This document shows positions 63,301-64,000 of a stretch of DNA of 64,000 nt, piece by piece. The DNA is from Candidatus Pantoea gossypiicola (GTDB taxonomy: Bacteria > Pseudomonadota > Gammaproteobacteria > Enterobacterales > Enterobacteriaceae): assembly GCF_008632075.1 (NCBI RefSeq), contig NZ_VWVM01000008.1, positions 182,557-246,556 on the forward strand. Direction: 5' to 3'. Made by a program: the position numbers and the translations under genes. The notes under the pieces are model-generated. The model saw only the letters and a program-made list of their open reading frames with translations, searched no databases and was not told the DNA's origin. How positions within the stretch are numbered: position 1 is the stretch's first letter; each line of letters begins with the position of its first letter.

Positions 63301-63683
63301 ACTGGTCGCTGTCCGATTCCGTAACGCGTGTGGTGCTCACCATCCCGGCCCCGGCCAAAGTCAGCAGTGAACAGGTAACCACCATTCTGGTACAGGCGGC
63401 CGAGCGCTGCAGTTATGTGCTTGATACGCCACCGCCGGAGGCGTTCCTCGTCGATCTGCAGCAGGGGATTCAGTTATTTGAGGTCAGGGTACATGCCGCA
63501 GAGATGGGACACCGTATGCCGCTGCGTCATGAGCTGCACCAGCTGATTCTGCTGGGATTTGAGCAACACGGTATCGAGATGCCGTTCCCGCCGTTCCAGA
63601 TGCGCATGGAAACGCTGGGCAAGAAGCTGCCTGCCAGCAACGGTGCGCCCGCAGCCCGCGCCTATAAATCTGGCGGCCTGTAG
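60345..63683 (+). CDS. mscM: Miniconductance mechanosensitive channel MscM (YjeP)
   Basis: 1112 aa from the GTG at 60345; a second in-frame GTG at 60354 aligns with the E. coli start, so the first three residues are uncertain. Signal peptide (SILLLLLSLWLSSPAFA), a 450-residue periplasmic coiled-coil domain rich in Gln/Arg/Glu, about 11 membrane spans, and the MscS core with the pore helix GVGLGFGLQEIFANFISGLI (20 residues) and the beta domain IGDTVTIRDLTG. Opens under membrane tension to release solutes. Coupled with psd. Confidence 0.95.
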   Translation: MSSVRSILLLLLSLWLSSPAFAASLPDASQLKQQLEEIKSAKSSPSQAEQIQTIEAALNFLSERDDSLERAAQYQQVIDDFPRLARELRQQIAALSDSGKTVRSNMSSAELDQEILQVSSQLLEEGRQARQEQDRAREISDSLSQLPQQQTEARRAMTESERRLQGVSTSSPQGQLQLAARQAESAANKALVDELELAQLSANNRQELARMRAEVHQRKATQLDNYLQALRNQLNDQRQREAEVALARTEQLAENSGDLPPAISDQFRVNRELSVALNQQAQRMDLVASQQRLATNQIIQVRQALSTLREQSQWLGASNLLGEALRAQVARLPEMPKSQQIDNEMAQLRVQRLYYEDLLERQETLSKGRQADGQPFTAEQKRILDAQLRTQRELLNSLISGCDTLILEITKLKVGNTQLQDALTEVKDATHRYLFWTADVSPIGLSYPLDLAKDLSRLLSLDTLGQLGKAMAMMFTSRNSVLPIIGALLLVGFSISSRRHFNAFLERSASKVGKVTQDRFRLTIRTVFWSILVALPLPVLWGALGYGLQNAWPYPIAVAIGDGITATLPLLWAFMISAAFARPNGLFIVHFRWPQNRVARAMRYYSLSIGLIVPLIMLLIAFGNLEDRQFSSSLGRLCFILICGAISIVTVSLKRSGIPLYLDKEGNGENMVNRMLWNLMIAMPLMAALASAVGYLATAQALLARLETSVAIWFLLLVIYHIIRRWMLIQRRRLGFDRARQRRADMLANRARSEEEKEQSALNTDAIEIEEPVIDLDAISAQSLRLVRSILTLIALVSVIVLWSEIHSAFGFLENIQLWDVSTSVQGVESIQPITLGSVLIAILVFIITTQLVRNMPALLELALLQHLNLTPGTGYAITTLTKYLLLLIGGLIGFSMIGIEWSKLQWLVAALGVGLGFGLQEIFANFISGLIILFEKPIRIGDTVTIRDLTGSITRINTRATTITDWDRKEIIVPNKAFITEQFINWSLSDSVTRVVLTIPAPAKVSSEQVTTILVQAAERCSYVLDTPPPEAFLVDLQQGIQLFEVRVHAAEMGHRMPLRHELHQLILLGFEQHGIEMPFPPFQMRMETLGKKLPASNGAPAARAYKSGGL

Positions 63684-63690
63684 TAAAAAT

Positions 63691-63719
63691 CCGCCTTCAT
63701 AGAAGGCGGCTTTGTTTTC
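63691..63719 (+). terminator. Rho-independent terminator of mscM
   Basis: CCGCCTTC / GAAGGCGG stem of 8 bp with a 3 nt loop, followed by CTTTGTTTT. It begins 7 nt after the mscM stop. Confidence 0.85.
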
Positions 63720-64000
63720 CGCCCCATGGGGGCGTACTAAGTTCGGACTCTTAGAGCCCTCTCTTTACACCTCATGAAGCGACAGTTGTTTATCTTCAAC
63801 TTCATGCTTCTCTTGATATTTTACATATTTACGGATCATTTCAGCATTCACGCCCACTGTATCCACGCAGTACCCTTTGGCCCAAAAGTGATTGCCCCAT
63901 AACTTGTGCTTACGCAGGTAGGGGAACTTGTTGAACAGCCTGATTGCTGTTCTTCCTTTCAGATGGCCCATGACTTCTGACACTGATAACTTCGGTGGGA
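63720..64000 (-). mobile_element. IS200-type insertion sequence, right-end part
   Basis: The end of a tnpA gene (63765-64000) together with a downstream imperfect palindrome CGCCCC-AT-GGGGGCG (63720-63734), as expected for the subterminal hairpin of an IS200/IS605-family right end. The left end lies beyond the window. The exact boundary cannot be set without a second copy. Confidence 0.7.
63765..64000 (-). CDS. tnpA: IS200/IS605-family transposase TnpA, C-terminal part cut by window edge
   Basis: The reading frame is open to the window end (PPKLSVSEVMGHLKGRT continues upstream of an internal GTG at 63983), so this is the C-terminal 77 or so residues of a Y1 HUH transposase. FWAKGYCVDTVG and the MIRKYVKYQ segment carrying the catalytic tyrosine are visible; the HUH metal motif would lie outside. 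Whether the full gene is intact cannot be told. Confidence 0.88.
   Translation of the reverse strand, partial: PPKLSVSEVMGHLKGRTAIRLFNKFPYLRKHKLWGNHFWAKGYCVDTVGVNAEMIRKYVKYQEKHEVEDKQLSLHEV

Overview
The window reads as a chromosome segment of a gamma-proteobacterium of the order Enterobacterales, most likely family Erwiniaceae (Pantoea-like). The reasons are near-identity of many proteins to their E. coli orthologues (PurA, Hfq, PriB, RpsF, YhaJ, Mpl), an E. coli-like gene order from cybC to mscM, ERIC repeats, and the lack of several E. coli neighbours (msrA, ytfQRT-yjfF, ula genes). No prophage, CRISPR array or rRNA operon was seen. Protein and family recognition is from memory of these families; no search was run.

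Region 1 (1-8.7 kb, accessory). The 5' end of yhaK and the divergent regulator gene yhaJ are followed by a convergent nine-gene block on the minus strand. In transcription order it encodes a lone PRD-domain protein, an SFCGS glycine-rich protein, DUF4312, DUF4311 and DUF4310 proteins (the last two are membrane proteins), a cog3964-type amidohydrolase, a DgaE-like PLP ammonia-lyase, a KDGP aldolase, and a LicR/MtlR-type regulator with PRD, EIIB-like and EIIA-like domains. The enzymes suggest catabolism of an acylated 2-amino-sugar acid to pyruvate and glyceraldehyde-3-phosphate. The uptake part belongs to families without a known function and no recognisable PTS permease is present. This is the best candidate for an undescribed system.

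Region 2 (9-31 kb, core). cybC, pmbA, darP(yjgA), a KdgM-type porin, mpl, fbp, a chemoreceptor, an LprI-like protein, yeaL, ppa, ytfP-tamB-tamA, ytfL, ytfK, ytfJ, cysQ, cpdB, fklB and the ytfB/oapA gene. TamA and TamB form an outer-membrane biogenesis module. The ytfL leader can fold in two mutually exclusive ways.

Region 3 (32-44.5 kb). The ribosomal operon rpsF-priB-rpsR-rplI with an S6:S18 leader, a possibly decayed yjfY, yjfP, a Cache-type chemoreceptor, bsmA, aidB, an ERIC repeat, then nsrR-rnr-rlmB and purA. Both chemoreceptor genes in the window have good sigma-28 (flagellar) promoters.

Region 4 (44.6-64 kb). yjeT, and the classic nnr-tsaE-amiB-mutL-miaA-hfq-hflX-hflK-hflC superoperon (with an ERIC repeat between hflX and hflK), divergent from queG. 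A datA-like cluster of DnaA boxes with an IHF site lies between queG and a three-copy tRNA-Gly(GCC) array. Then come orn, rsgA, psd and mscM, and the window ends inside an IS200-type tnpA.
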